From: an uncultured Acidimicrobiales bacterium
GTDB taxonomy: Bacteria > Actinomycetota > Acidimicrobiia > Acidimicrobiales > Bin134
Direction of reading: 5' to 3'
Length of the DNA stretch: 64,000 nucleotides
Assembly (NCBI GenBank): GCA_951813555.1
Contig: OX638344.1
Span: forward strand, 806,001 to 870,000
Position numbers and translations under genes: made by a program. Every line of letters begins with the position of its first letter. Positions within the stretch are counted from its first letter, which is position 1. The notes beneath the pieces were generated by a model. It made no database searches, was not told the origin of the DNA, and was given only the letters and a program-made list of their open reading frames with translations. Below, one piece after another: positions 42,591 to 51,159 of this stretch.

Positions 42591-43577
42591 CTAGATCAAG
42601 CCCAGCTCGGCCACCGTGTCGCGCTCTTCGACTAGCTCGGCCACTGTGGCGTCGATGCGGGACTGGGAGAAATCGTTGAGTTCCAGGCCGCCGACGATGG
42701 ACCATTCGCCGTCAGCCGCAGTGCAGGGGAACGACGAGATGAGGCCCTCGGGCACGCCGTAGGAGCCGTCGGAGGGCACGGCCATGCTCACCCAGTCGCC
42801 GTCGGCGGTGCCGTAGACCCAGTCGTGGACGTGGTCGATGGCCGCGTTGGCCGCCGAGGCTGCGCTGGACAGGCCGCGGGCCTCGATGATGGCTGCGCCC
42901 CGCTTCTGCACTGCGGGGATGAACTCCTCGGCGATCCACCCCTGGTCGCCCACCGCCTCAGCGGCCGTCTGACCGCCTACTTGGCAGTTGAACAGGTCGG
43001 GGTACTGGGTGGCCGAGTGATTTCCCCAGATAGTCATCCGGCTCACATCGCCCACGGTCACCCCCAGCTTGGCCGAAAGCTGGGCCACCGCCCGGTTGTG
43101 GTCGAGCCGAGTCATGGCGGTGAACCGCCCGGATGGAATGCCGTCGGCGTTGTTCATGGCGATGAGGCAGTTGGTGTTGGCCGGATTGCCCACCACCAGC
43201 ACCCGCACGTCGTCGGCTGCCCCGGCGGAAAGCGCCCGCCCTTGGGTGGTGAAGATGGCGCCATTGGCTTCCAGCAGGTCGCGGCGCTCCATGCCTTTGC
43301 CCCGGGGCCGCGACCCCACCAACAAGGCATAGTCCACACCGTCGAAGGCCTCGTTGGGATCGTCAGTGCACACCTTGTCGTCCAGTAGCGGAAAAGCGCA
43401 GTCGTCTAACTCCATGGCCACGCCAGCCAACGCCCCCATTGCCGGAGGGATCTCCAGCATCTGGAGCACCACGGGCACGTCGGGGCCGAGCATCTGCCCG
43501 CTGGCAATGCGGAATAGCAGGCTGTAGCCGATCTGGCCCGCCGCTCCGGTCACAGCCACTCGCTTGGGATCGCTCAC
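42591..43577 (-). CDS. mdh: Malate dehydrogenase
   Basis: 328 residues. Rossmann [17 protein letters not shown], catalytic-loop [17 protein letters not shown] (substrate arginines), [17 protein letters not shown] and the catalytic His in [14 protein letters not shown]. This is the NAD-dependent TCA cycle enzyme of the actinobacterial type. The stop is adjacent to the cobC start, and the icd gene lies 62 bases upstream on the same strand. Confidence 0.96.
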   Translation of the reverse strand: MSDPKRVAVTGAAGQIGYSLLFRIASGQMLGPDVPVVLQMLEIPPAMGALAGVAMELDDCAFPLLDDKVCTDDPNEAFDGVDYALLVGSRPRGKGMERRDLLEANGAIFTTQGRALSAGAADDVRVLVVGNPANTNCLIAMNNADGIPSGRFTAMTRLDHNRAVAQLSAKLGVTVGDVSRMTIWGNHSATQYPDLFNCQVGGQTAAEAVGDQGWIAEEFIPAVQKRGAAIIEARGLSSAASAANAAIDHVHDWVYGTADGDWVSMAVPSDGSYGVPEGLISSFPCTAADGEWSIVGGLELNDFSQSRIDATVAELVEERDTVAELGLI

Positions 43578-43639
43578 CGAAAGGGCTCCTTTGTGCGGAA
43601 AGAGTTAGGAAGGACTATTGGGCAAGAGTTGGCGGTGGG

Positions 43640-44836
43640 CTAGAGGCGGTCGACGATGGCCGACGCGAACTCCGAGCACTTCACCTCGGTGGCCCCATCC
43701 ATGAGGCGGGCGAAGTCGTAGGTCACGATCCTCTCGCCGATGGTGGCCTCAACCGCGTTGATGATGTCCTCGGCGGCATCGTCCCAGCCCAGGTGCTCGA
43801 ACATCAGCACGCCCGACAGGAGAACCGACGATGGGTTCACCTTGTCTTGGCCGGCGTACTTGGGGGCGGTGCCGTGGGTGGCCTCGAACACGCCGTGGCC
43901 GGTCACGTAATTGATGTTGGCCCCCGGGGCTATGCCGATGCCCCCGACCTGGGCGGCCAGGGCGTCGGACAGGTAGTCGCCGTTGAGGTTCATGGTGGCA
44001 ATTACCTCGAACTCGTTGGGTCGGGTAAGCACCTGCTGAAGGGCGATGTCGGCAATGGCATCCTGCACGAGGATCTTGTCCCCGGCATCACCGCCGCAGT
44101 CGTCCCAACCCACGGCCACGTCGGAGAACTCTTCCCGCACCAGTTCATAGCCCCAGCCGCGGAACGCCCCCTCGGTGAACTTCATGATGTTGCCCTTGTG
44201 CACCCAGTGGACCCGCTTGCGGTTCCGGCGAACGGCGTAGTTCAGTGCGGCACGCTGGAGACGCTGCGAACCGGTCTTGGACACTGGTTTAACGCCGATG
44301 CCGGCATCCTCGGCAATGTTCCAGCCCAGAGCGTCGCGAAGCAGGTCGCGCAGCTTGGCCGCCTCGGGGGTGAAGGCCTCAACTTCGAGGCCGGCATAGA
44401 TGTCCTCAGTGTTCTCCCGGAAGATCACCATGTCCACCAACTGGGGGTTCTTCACCGGCGAGGGGACGTTGGTGAAATAGCGCACCGGACGCAGGCACAC
44501 GTACAGGTCCATGATCTGGCGAATAGACACGTTGAGGCTGCGGAAACCGCCCCCCACCGGAGTGGTCAGCGGGCCCTTGATGCCGATCAGGTATTCGGTG
44601 AACTTCTCGATGGTGTCTTGGGGAAGCCAATCGCCGGTCTCGTTGAATGCCTTCTCCCCGGCCAGCACTTCGATCCACTCGATCTTGCGGCCGTACTTGC
44701 CTGCGGCGGCGTCCAGCACGTGCTTGGCCGCCGGCCAGATATCCACTCCAGTCCCGTCGCCCTCGATGAACGGGATGATGGGATTTTCCGAAACGCTTAG
44801 CTTCCCATCTGCTCCGATTGTGATCTTGTCGCCCAT
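43640..44836 (-). CDS. icd: NADP-dependent isocitrate dehydrogenase
   Basis: 398 residues from the ATG at 44836. A frame to 45049 exists but is preceded by a Trp/Cys-rich non-coding-like stretch with no homology, so the later ATG is chosen; the protein then begins [13 protein letters not shown], as in E. coli-type Icd. Motifs: [35 protein letters not shown] with substrate Ser/Arg, and metal-binding [10 protein letters not shown] with an [15 protein letters not shown] segment. Homodimeric TCA enzyme making NADPH. Divergent from metF with about 125 bases between starts. Confidence 0.94.
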   Translation of the reverse strand: MGDKITIGADGKLSVSENPIIPFIEGDGTGVDIWPAAKHVLDAAAGKYGRKIEWIEVLAGEKAFNETGDWLPQDTIEKFTEYLIGIKGPLTTPVGGGFRSLNVSIRQIMDLYVCLRPVRYFTNVPSPVKNPQLVDMVIFRENTEDIYAGLEVEAFTPEAAKLRDLLRDALGWNIAEDAGIGVKPVSKTGSQRLQRAALNYAVRRNRKRVHWVHKGNIMKFTEGAFRGWGYELVREEFSDVAVGWDDCGGDAGDKILVQDAIADIALQQVLTRPNEFEVIATMNLNGDYLSDALAAQVGGIGIAPGANINYVTGHGVFEATHGTAPKYAGQDKVNPSSVLLSGVLMFEHLGWDDAAEDIINAVEATIGERIVTYDFARLMDGATEVKCSEFASAIVDRL

Positions 44837-44962
44837 ATGCGGCGAGCATACCGACGGCCCTTTGCCCCCAACGAAGCCAAGAATTAAGTCCCAGCAAGGG
44901 GCGTTACAGCTTCCACAAACAATGCCGAATCGTCGGGGACCGGGCCATACGCTGCCTTGTTG

Positions 44963-45808
44963 ATGGCACGGATAGCCGAATTGCTGGGCGACCAGCCAAC
45001 GCTGTCGTTCGAGTTCTTCCCCCCAGCCGACGAAGTAGCCGCCAAGCAACTCGCCGAGACGCTGGACGAATTAGCCGCGCTGGCCCCCTCATTCGTGTCG
45101 GTGACCTGCGGGGTCGGAGGCGACGGCCACGACCGCACCCGCACCATCGTGACTGGCATCTGCCAAGACCGGCCCTTCCCGGCCATGGCCCACCTGACCT
45201 GTGTAGGCCATACCCGCCAGGGTGTGGCCGCCCTGCTGGACGACTACGCCGTCGCCGGTGTGGCCAACATCTTGGCCCTAGCCGGCGACCCGCCCGACGG
45301 TTCGGCCATCAGCGGCGACTTCCGCTACGCCTCCGAGTTGGTGGAGGTGGTTCGAGACCACCCCGCCGACTTCAGCATCGGGGTGGCCGCCCACCCCGAG
45401 GTCCACCCCCGCTCGACTGATCGGGCCTCAGATCGGCGATTTCTGGTCGCCAAGCTGAACCAGGCCGATTTCGCTATCACCCAGTTCTTCTTCGACCCCG
45501 CCGACTACGTGCGGCTTTGTGACGAGCTGGCCGACCTGGGATGCCTTAGGCCCGTGATCCCCGGCGTGATGCCGGTCATCTGGCCCAAGAGCATCCGCCG
45601 CTTCGCCGCCATGAACGGCTCCACCGTTCCCGAAGAACTGTTCGCTCGTCTCGAAGCGCTTTCTGTCCCAGATCGCATCACCGCCGCCGCCGAAGCCGCC
45701 GCCGAACTGTCCCAATCCCTACTAGACGCCAGCGCCCCCGCCATCCACCTCTACACCCTCAACCGGCCCCAAGCCTCAACCCTGATCGCCAATCTGCTCG
45801 ATCTCTAG
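44963..45808 (+). CDS. metF: Methylenetetrahydrofolate reductase
   Basis: 281 residues from the ATG at 44963; a TTG two codons earlier is less likely. MTHFR features: [11 protein letters not shown] with the catalytic Glu, [36 protein letters not shown], and [19 protein letters not shown]. Reduces methylene-THF to methyl-THF for methionine synthesis, which in many bacteria uses cobalamin, made close by. Convergent with purH, with a four-base overlap at the ends. Confidence 0.92.
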   Translation: MARIAELLGDQPTLSFEFFPPADEVAAKQLAETLDELAALAPSFVSVTCGVGGDGHDRTRTIVTGICQDRPFPAMAHLTCVGHTRQGVAALLDDYAVAGVANILALAGDPPDGSAISGDFRYASELVEVVRDHPADFSIGVAAHPEVHPRSTDRASDRRFLVAKLNQADFAITQFFFDPADYVRLCDELADLGCLRPVIPGVMPVIWPKSIRRFAAMNGSTVPEELFARLEALSVPDRITAAAEAAAELSQSLLDASAPAIHLYTLNRPQASTLIANLLDL

Positions 45809-47349
45809 TGCTTGAAGTGGCGTTCGCCGGTGAAGATCATCGCCATGCCGTGCTCGTTGGCGGCGTCGATCACTTCGTGGTCGCGCACCGATCCGCCGGG
45901 TTGGATAACAGCGGCGCAGCCAGCGTCGGCGGCGGCGTCGAGGCCGTCGCGGAACGGGAAGAAGGCGTCGCTGGCGCAAGCCCCGCCGGTAGCCCGGCCG
46001 GCGGCCTTCTCGGCGGCGATGCGCCCGGCGTCGCGCCGGTTCTGCTGACCGGCGCCGATACCAACGGCTTGGCGGTCTTTGGCCAACACGATGCAATTGG
46101 AGCCGACCCGGGCCGCCACCCGCCAGGCCAGCTCTAAATCAGCCCACTGATCGTCGGAGGGCACCCGCTCGGTAACCACCTGCCACGTTGAGCGGTCCAT
46201 GGAAACCGTATCGGGAGTCTGTACCAGGGCGGCGCTCCCCATTGTGCGCACCTCCAGATCAGCAGCTTCCGGCGGTGGGGCCTGAAGCACCCGCAGGTTC
46301 TTCTTCTTGCCCAGCAGGGTGAGAGCGTCTTCGTCGTACTCGGGAGCGATCAGCACCTCGGTGAACACGTCGGCCAGGGCCTCGGCCATCTCGGCGGTCA
46401 CCGGGCGGCTGACAGCCACGATGCCCCCGAACGCCGAAACCGGGTCGCACTCGTGGGCCCGCCGGTAGGCCTCGGCAATGTCGTCGGCCACCGCCGCGCC
46501 GCACGGGTTGGCGTGCTTGATCACCGCGGCGGCCGGATCATCGCCCAGGGAGTGAGCCAGCCGCCAGGCGGCGTCAGCGTCGAACACGTTGAGGTACGAC
46601 ATGGCCTTGCCCTGGAGCTGGCTGGCCTGGTCCCACCAGCTGGGTTGGCCGGCGATGCGGTAACGGGCCCCCACTTGGTGGGGGTTCTCGCCGTAGCGAA
46701 GCACCTCTTGGCGCTCCAGAGTCAGCGCCACGGTCGGCGGGAGGCTGTCGGCCTCGGTGTCATCCAGCGAGTCGAGCCAACCGAAGATGGCGTTGTCGTA
46801 GGCGCTGGTATGGGCGAACGCGGCTCGGGCCAGTCGCAGCCGGGTGGCGTCGGAAAGCGCTCCGGCGGCCTCCAGCTCGTCGAGCACGGCCGGGTAGTCG
46901 TCGGGCTGCACCACCACGCCGACCCGCTCGTGGTTCTTGGCCCCGGCCCGCACCATGGCCGGGCCGCCAATGTCGATCTGCTCCACCGAGGGGTCGGAGC
47001 GGAACGGATACAGGTTGCTCACCACCAGGTTGATGGGAATGATGCCCCGATTCTCCAGGTCGCTCACATGATCCGGGTTCGACAAATCGGCCAAAAGTCC
47101 ACCGTGGATGAGGGGGTGGATGGTCTTGACCCGTCCGTCCATCATCTCGGGAGCACCGGTGACCTGCTCCACGGGGATGACCGGGATCCCTGCGTCGGCC
47201 AGCGCGGCCGCCGTCCCCCCGCTGGAGATGATCTCCCAACCCAAAGCCACCAGCCGCTGGGCCAGCTCGATCACCCCGGTTTTGTCGTACACCGACACCA
47301 GCGCCCGCGGCCGACTGCCGGCCCCCTCGGGATTCCTGTTTTCGCTCAT
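45805..47349 (-). CDS. purH: Bifunctional AICAR formyltransferase / IMP cyclohydrolase
   Basis: 514 residues from the ATG at 47349, which overlaps the purN stop in an ATGA junction; the longer frame is antisense-type sequence. Cyclohydrolase domain: [45 protein letters not shown]; formyltransferase domain: [40 protein letters not shown] segment, and [15 protein letters not shown]. Catalyses the last two steps of purine synthesis. Confidence 0.95.
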   Translation of the reverse strand: MSENRNPEGAGSRPRALVSVYDKTGVIELAQRLVALGWEIISSGGTAAALADAGIPVIPVEQVTGAPEMMDGRVKTIHPLIHGGLLADLSNPDHVSDLENRGIIPINLVVSNLYPFRSDPSVEQIDIGGPAMVRAGAKNHERVGVVVQPDDYPAVLDELEAAGALSDATRLRLARAAFAHTSAYDNAIFGWLDSLDDTEADSLPPTVALTLERQEVLRYGENPHQVGARYRIAGQPSWWDQASQLQGKAMSYLNVFDADAAWRLAHSLGDDPAAAVIKHANPCGAAVADDIAEAYRRAHECDPVSAFGGIVAVSRPVTAEMAEALADVFTEVLIAPEYDEDALTLLGKKKNLRVLQAPPPEAADLEVRTMGSAALVQTPDTVSMDRSTWQVVTERVPSDDQWADLELAWRVAARVGSNCIVLAKDRQAVGIGAGQQNRRDAGRIAAEKAAGRATGGACASDAFFPFRDGLDAAADAGCAAVIQPGGSVRDHEVIDAANEHGMAMIFTGERHFKH

Positions 47350-47909
47350 AGGACGTATCCCCGGTCGATGATCTCTTGGATAGTGCGAATGTACAGGTCG
47401 CGCTCCACTGTTTTGATCCGCTCGTGCAACGTGTCCACGGTGTCGTCGGGCTGCACGGCCACCGCCTGCTGGGCCAGGATCGGCCCGGCGTCCACCTCCA
47501 AGGTGGCCACATGCACGGTGCAGCCGGTGACCTTGACCCCGTAGTCCAAGGCCTCTTGCACCGCGTGCCATCCGGGAAAGGCCGGTAACAGCGACGGATG
47601 CGTGTTCAATATGCGGCCTCCAAAGGCATCCTGGATGGGCTGATCCAACACCGTCCCGAACCCCGCCATGGCCACCAATTGGATGCCGTCGGCCAGCAGG
47701 CAATCGGTCACCCGGTGGGTGTAGCCAACCCGGTCGAAGTCGGAACCGAAGCTGGTCCGCTCTACCAGCACACAGGTCAGCCCATGATCGGCGGCCACCT
47801 TCTCGGCCCCGCAGGGCCGGTCTACCAGCACCAACGAGATAGGCAGCCCATTGCGGGCCATCGCGTCAAGAATCGTCCCACTGCCCGACGCCAGCACGGC
47901 CAATCGCAT
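47346..47909 (-). CDS. purN: Phosphoribosylglycinamide formyltransferase
   Basis: 187 residues from the ATG at 47909; a frame to 48071 runs into the divergent gene's region and lacks homology. Motifs: LAVLASGSGTILDAM for the nucleotide-phosphate loop, LVAMAGFGTVLDQPI, ILNTHPSLLPAFPG with catalytic Asn/His, and GCTVHVATLEVDAGPILAQ with catalytic Asp. N10-formyl-THF dependent purine step. Cotranscribed with purH. Confidence 0.94.
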   Translation of the reverse strand: MRLAVLASGSGTILDAMARNGLPISLVLVDRPCGAEKVAADHGLTCVLVERTSFGSDFDRVGYTHRVTDCLLADGIQLVAMAGFGTVLDQPIQDAFGGRILNTHPSLLPAFPGWHAVQEALDYGVKVTGCTVHVATLEVDAGPILAQQAVAVQPDDTVDTLHERIKTVERDLYIRTIQEIIDRGYVL

Positions 47910-47964
47910 CGCCGGAAAAGTACCATGCCAATTTGCCCGTCTAACGAGGTAGGCTCCATGGTCG

Positions 47965-48243
47965 ATGGCTGCCGATGATGACTTCCAAGTCTCACCCGAG
48001 CGCCTAGCCGAACTGCAAGCCATCTCAGACGCCGCCCCCCATCCGATTTCAAAGGACGCGAGGGAAGCCACCCCAGAAGAGGCTGCGTGGCTTCGCCGGT
48101 CAGCCTTGGCTTACTTCGCCCACCTGCCAGTCTCAGAGCAAGTCTTTATGCTGGGCAAGTGGCCTCAATCTGAGCGGGATGAAATCTTGGCCGAACTCCC
48201 AGATGAACTAAGGGAGCGCCTGCTGACCCTCACCGTTGCCTGA
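47965..48243 (+). CDS. Uncharacterised small protein, first of a three-ORF cluster
   Basis: 92 residues. Starts MAADDDFQVSPERLAELQ and has a helical middle (EEAAWLRRSALAYFAHLPVSEQVFML) and a regular end (SERDEILAELPDELRERLL). No family recognised. Its stop overlaps the next frame, and position before a probable toxin-like gene suggests an antitoxin role, by inference. Divergent from purN with 55 bases between starts. Confidence 0.55.
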   Translation: MAADDDFQVSPERLAELQAISDAAPHPISKDAREATPEEAAWLRRSALAYFAHLPVSEQVFMLGKWPQSERDEILAELPDELRERLLTLTVA

Positions 48244-48509
48244 GTCTTCCCGTAGACCTCAGCCAACTGCGAATACTCGATTCGGCTGCAAGGCATGGTC
48301 AACAGGAAAGTGACATCGTACACGCCATCAGCTTGGCTCTGATGATCGTTTGGGACGAACCCCGAATCGACATCGTGACCGTGGTAGGGCCAAATGATGT
48401 TGGCCTGCCTATCGAGGTGTTCGTCGACACGACGCACCGAGACGACCCCGTGGTATTCCACGCCATGCCGATCAACGAACTGCGCCAGAGCGAACTGCTG
48501 GGCGGCTGA
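48240..48509 (+). CDS. Small toxin-like protein with HAMP-ending motif (tentative)
   Basis: 89 residues if the CTG at 48240 is used; no ATG, GTG or TTG is available upstream before a stop at 48204, and the first downstream ATG is deep in the protein. Pattern LRILDSAARHG...DIVHA......VVGPNDVGLPIEV...DDPVVFHAMP is a small actinobacterial family I recognise by its GP..G..EV and HAMP segments, usually beside a short antitoxin-like gene. The overlap with the first gene is CTGA. Toxicity is not shown. Confidence 0.45.
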   Translation: MSLPVDLSQLRILDSAARHGQQESDIVHAISLALMIVWDEPRIDIVTVVGPNDVGLPIEVFVDTTHRDDPVVFHAMPINELRQSELLGG

Positions 48510-48749
48510 CCCGCACCGCGGAGCAACTCGGCCTCGAAGCCGGGACAACCGCCCACCGGGCCGCCGACCTCGCCTCCCAGATCCCAGCCGCCCTCGAAAC
48601 AGCCATCGGAACCCTCCCCCCCGACAAGGCCAGCCTGCCCATCGTGGAAACACTGCGCAAAGAAATCGCATCCCGCGCCCACCACTGCGAGAAGTCAGCC
48701 ACCCAAGCCGCCCGCCTCATCGAAAGCTCAGGTGCCAACGACGGGCCCT
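48506..48749 (+). CDS. Short open frame, possible gene remnant
   Basis: The frame runs from a CTG that overlaps the preceding stop (CTGA) to a TGA at 48747-48749, giving about 80 residues: TRTAEQLGLEAGTTAHRAADLA, then helical Ala-rich sequence, ending ESSGANDGP. GC-rich third positions look coding, but no standard start codon exists, so it is either translated by coupling or a decayed gene. Its last six codons are the left end of the 107-bp repeat shared with 53769. Confidence 0.3.
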
Positions 48750-48840
48750 GAGCAAGATCCGCAAAACACGCCGCTCCTACACCCTTATCTCAACCCTGTC
48801 AGGTGTCAAAACATGACAAAAACTTGTCATGTTTTGACAC
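48734..48840 (+). repeat. 107-bp repeat, copy A, with the 38-bp palindrome
   Basis: Aligns without gaps to 53769-53875 (constant offset 5035), about 84% identical by hand count. Starts within the last codons of the preceding frame (GCCAACGACGG) and runs through a non-coding stretch with ATCCGCAAAAC to the palindrome. Both copies sit immediately before a metzincin gene, so this is the left side of the repeated cassette. Confidence 0.8.
48803..48840 (+). promoter_or_regulatory. 38-bp palindrome before the protease gene, copy A
   Basis: Perfect 17-base arms (GTGTCAAAACATGACAA and its complement) around a 4-base centre. Each arm is itself a dyad (TGTCA-N5-TGACA), so there are two binding-site-like elements with centres 21 bases apart, two helical turns. 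The layout fits a paired operator for a dimeric regulator; a transcription-stop hairpin is the alternative, although no T-run follows directly. Confidence 0.6.
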
Positions 48841-48898
48841 TGGTTTTGCTCCCATATGAGTTCGATTCTCTGTATCTTCAATTGAAAGCTACATCTGG

Positions 48899-48924
48899 TC
48901 GAAATCCTGCCTGCAGGGTTTCGA
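48899..48924 (+). promoter_or_regulatory. 26-bp near-perfect inverted repeat in the leader of protease A
   Basis: TCGAAATCCTGC and GCAGGGTTTCGA arms, one mismatch in twelve, with a two-base centre, ending 27 bases before the ATG. A hairpin or a second operator in the leader; not found before protease B. Confidence 0.4.
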
Positions 48925-48951
48925 CGCACAGTCAGAACATAGGAGGAAGAG

Positions 48952-49569
48952 ATGAGAATCTACCGCCATTTTCGACAAGCTAAGGCGAAGGCGATTGCCT
49001 TCGTCCTGGGGCTTGTGGCTCTTGCGGTGTCGGTGCTCGCTTCACCTGTGGGCGCCGACGTTTGGGGCTCGCAAAGCTCAACAACCGGCGCCCATCCCGA
49101 TGGCTCAACCCACAACTACTGCTGGGGCAGCGGATTCGACACCATCCTGCGCGACAACGTGGACGAGATGTTCGACGACGCTCTCGATGGCCCAACGGAT
49201 GCCACGGTTGAGTTCAAGTCCACATGCAAGTTCTCCGGCTCTGGTGAGACCGACGTGGTGTGGTTTGACGCCGACCTCCCGGGTTCAACCCGCGGCAAGG
49301 CACCATGCGAGGACTATGACAACGGTTACTGCGATCAGTACTACGTGACTCTCGATCCTGCTCAAATCAACGTGGGATCCAACGACGACGCCGACACCGA
49401 CAAGACCGTCTGCCACGAGTTGGGGCACACCGTCGGGCTAACTCACGGCTCAGGCGGGGGAGACGGCGGAACCGATGACTGCATGATCTCAGGTGAACGG
49501 CCCAGCACAAACAGTCAGTACGAACGCTACTCAAGCCACCACAAGGAGCACATCAATGCTTGGTTCTAA
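48952..49569 (+). CDS. Secreted metzincin-like zinc metalloprotease, cassette A
   Basis: 205 residues. An AGGAGG precedes the ATG by six bases. Signal peptide AIAFVLGLVALAVSVLASPVGA with an Ala-x-Ala-like end. Mature part is small and Cys-containing. Catalytic motif CHELGHTVGLTHG supplies His155, Glu156, His159 and His165 (HExxHxxGxxH) and a Met follows downstream in DDCMISGE, as in metzincins (matrixin-like peptidases). The C-terminus KEHINAWF overlaps the lipoprotein start by 14 bases. No inhibitory propeptide recognised. A host-independent secreted protease; target unknown. Confidence 0.78.
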   Translation: MRIYRHFRQAKAKAIAFVLGLVALAVSVLASPVGADVWGSQSSTTGAHPDGSTHNYCWGSGFDTILRDNVDEMFDDALDGPTDATVEFKSTCKFSGSGETDVVWFDADLPGSTRGKAPCEDYDNGYCDQYYVTLDPAQINVGSNDDADTDKTVCHELGHTVGLTHGSGGGDGGTDDCMISGERPSTNSQYERYSSHHKEHINAWF

Positions 49570-50269
49570 TAACTCCATCCGCTTCCCCCACAGAGTGACC
49601 ATCGCCTTGGTTGCCTTGGTCTTGACTGCCACTGCCTGCGGCGGGGCAAACGACAACTCAGCGGGTTCATCCCCGAGCAACGCCGCCGACTCTGATGCTC
49701 TCGTCTCGGTAATGCGCAGCATTGGCGAGAGCCTCGACTACGACCTCCACGACTCACCCGCCATCCTTGGCGGCAAGGCGTCCCTGACCGTGATCGGGAC
49801 TGTCACAAACGTGGCTGACGGCCGCGTGTTCGGCGTCGGGGAAACACGGGAGACCGAACCAGCGTTCCTAAACCTGACATATACCGTACAAGTCGAGAGC
49901 GTCCTCGGGGGCGACAAGTCGCTAATTCGGGGCGGACTCGTGTACGTCGAGATCGGCCGGACCAAGGAATTTCCGGTAGAAACCTTCCAAAAGGCCACGC
50001 CTGAGAACCAGCGGCTGGTGCTCTTCCTCGATGACTACACAGAAGGCCTTGGGACCTTCCCAGTTATCGAAAAGGCCCCATCGATCCCTGAAGGAGCACC
50101 CGTGCTCTCGCCCTACGCCGACGGCTTTCTCATTGAGGATGTGTCCTCAGGTAAGCTGATCGGCGGGTTTGACCATCTCGACGAACTGCCACCGGCCTGG
50201 AGCGAAGGAACGACGACCGTCGACATTTTCACAGCCGAACATTTCCCAAGCGAGGAACTGGCTGAGTAA
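49556..50269 (+). CDS. Lipoprotein of cassette A, function unknown
   Basis: 237 residues. ATG at 49556 lies inside the protease gene, with AAGGAG (49543-49548) as ribosome site. Signal VTIALVALVLTATAC has a lipobox (ATAC), then a Ser/Gly/Asn-rich spacer and a beta-rich domain with VIGTVTNVADGRVFG, YTVQVESVLGGD and VLFLDDYTEG. The same order of elements (VVGTISSV, HLSVLVENSLYLNKD) occurs in the cassette B lipoprotein. Function unknown; substrate, inhibitor or surface partner of the protease are possible. Confidence 0.65.
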   Translation: MLGSNNSIRFPHRVTIALVALVLTATACGGANDNSAGSSPSNAADSDALVSVMRSIGESLDYDLHDSPAILGGKASLTVIGTVTNVADGRVFGVGETRETEPAFLNLTYTVQVESVLGGDKSLIRGGLVYVEIGRTKEFPVETFQKATPENQRLVLFLDDYTEGLGTFPVIEKAPSIPEGAPVLSPYADGFLIEDVSSGKLIGGFDHLDELPPAWSEGTTTVDIFTAEHFPSEELAE

Positions 50270-50300
50270 GGCCCCGCAGGCGCTCACTCATACGGACAAC

Positions 50301-50333
50301 GGCCTGCCCGCCGAGACCTCCGTCGGGCAGGCC
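50301..50333 (+). terminator. Strong hairpin after cassette A
   Basis: GGCCTGCCCG and CGGGCAGGCC form perfect ten-base arms with a 13-base loop, 31 bases after the lipoprotein stop. Only two Ts follow, so intrinsic termination is uncertain, but the position fits the end of the cassette transcript. Confidence 0.5.
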
Positions 50334-50444
50334 TTCCGCGAGGATCGGCAGCCAGCAGGCCAATGACGCCCTCGGCAGAGGAAAGCAGTCGTGTAACCGT
50401 TCGACCTCAGATAGGCCATGTCGTCGAACGGTGTCAAACGGCTG

Positions 50445-50458
50445 ATGTCACCGTACGG
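50445..50458 (+). promoter_or_regulatory. Palindromic operator before the hipB-like gene
   Basis: TCACCGTACGGTGA is a perfect 14-base palindrome 15 bases before the GTG start; a second, looser pair (ACCGTTCGA / TCGAACGGT) lies at about 50396-50443. HipB/XRE-type regulators commonly bind such dyads at their own promoters. Confidence 0.5.
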
Positions 50459-50473
50459 TGATATCATGGGCAA

Positions 50474-50770
50474 GTGGCAGATGCCGCACATGAAGCCGCC
50501 GACCATGCCCCTTTGTTCAGCCCCGCCGACTTAGGGCATTTCATCCGAACCGAGCGACGCCGCCAGGGGATCACCCAGGCAGAGCTGGCGGCCCGCCTCG
50601 GCGTGTCCCGCAAATGGCTGTCCGAAGCCGAGAACGGCAAGCCCACCATTGAGGTCGGGCTGGCAATGGCCGCGCTCCGCGAGCTCGGCCACATGCTCCG
50701 CGCCGCTCCACGGCCCGAGCCGGAATTCGACATCAACGCCCACCTGGAAACGCTGCGCCGGAGAGATTGA
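50474..50770 (+). CDS. HipB-like XRE-family antitoxin
   Basis: 98 residues, GTG start. The HTH is DLGHFIRTERRRQGITQAELAARLGVSRKWLSEAENGKPTIEVGLAMAALRELG, a HipB-type XRE helix-turn-helix (recognition helix SRKWLSEAENG). C-terminal tail is short. Normally the antitoxin and repressor of hipA; here the following hipA is disrupted, so the protein can only act as a repressor. Palindromes lie upstream. Confidence 0.8.
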   Translation: MADAAHEAADHAPLFSPADLGHFIRTERRRQGITQAELAARLGVSRKWLSEAENGKPTIEVGLAMAALRELGHMLRAAPRPEPEFDINAHLETLRRRD

Positions 50771-50771
50771 G

Positions 50772-51159
50772 ATGGAACTGGCCGTCCTCATCGGCGCTCG
50801 GCTACCGATCAGACCAGAAGTACCAGCGCGAGGGCGGGCCGAGCCCTGAAGAGGTTGCCGCACTCCTTAGGCGGGCCGACCCGGCCAACGCCGAGGCCAA
50901 CATCTCAAGGTTCCGAGACAGCCTCCTCTACATGTGGGTCACCGCGAGCATCGTCGCCCACGCCAAGAACCACAGCCTCATGCACCCCGCCGCTGGCACC
51001 GCCGTCCTCTCCCCGTCTACGACGCCAACAGCTGGCTCCCCTACCGCAAAGACCAGCCCATCGGCATCTTCCGCCTGGCCATGCGCATGGGCGACGACTA
51101 CACCATCGCCAGCGCCGACCAGCCCGCCTCGCTGACCCGCTGCGCTGAACCGCAAGCAC
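50772..51159 (+). pseudogene. Degraded hipA-like kinase toxin gene
   Basis: Starts one base after the antitoxin stop with ATG and MELAVLIGARL, the beginning expected of HipA. Within 40 bases the frame shifts: another frame continues GYRSDQKYQREGGPSPEEVAALLRR...DSLLYMWVTASIVAHAKNHSLM, typical of the HipA C-terminal kinase half (VAHAKNHSLM is like its conserved DAHAKNYS). Near 51015 a second shift leads into YDANSWLPYRKDQPIGIFRLAMRMGDDYTI. Most of the middle is missing, and the remnant ends at sucD. A non-functional remnant. Confidence 0.75.

Noticed and set aside
44837..45049. N-terminal extension of icd by 71 residues
   Set aside because: The extension overlaps the divergent metF start, is rich in Trp and Cys and has no homology to isocitrate dehydrogenases; the ATG at 44836 matches the family start.
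47350..47703. N-terminal extension of purH
   Set aside because: It runs opposite to nothing useful and lies within purN in another frame; the ATGA junction at 47349 is the better start.
48803..48840. The 38-bp palindrome as an ordinary rho-independent terminator
   Set aside because: No T-run follows directly, the sequence itself (not only the pairing) is conserved between copies, and it has internal dyads with fixed spacing. Termination is not excluded, only not preferred.
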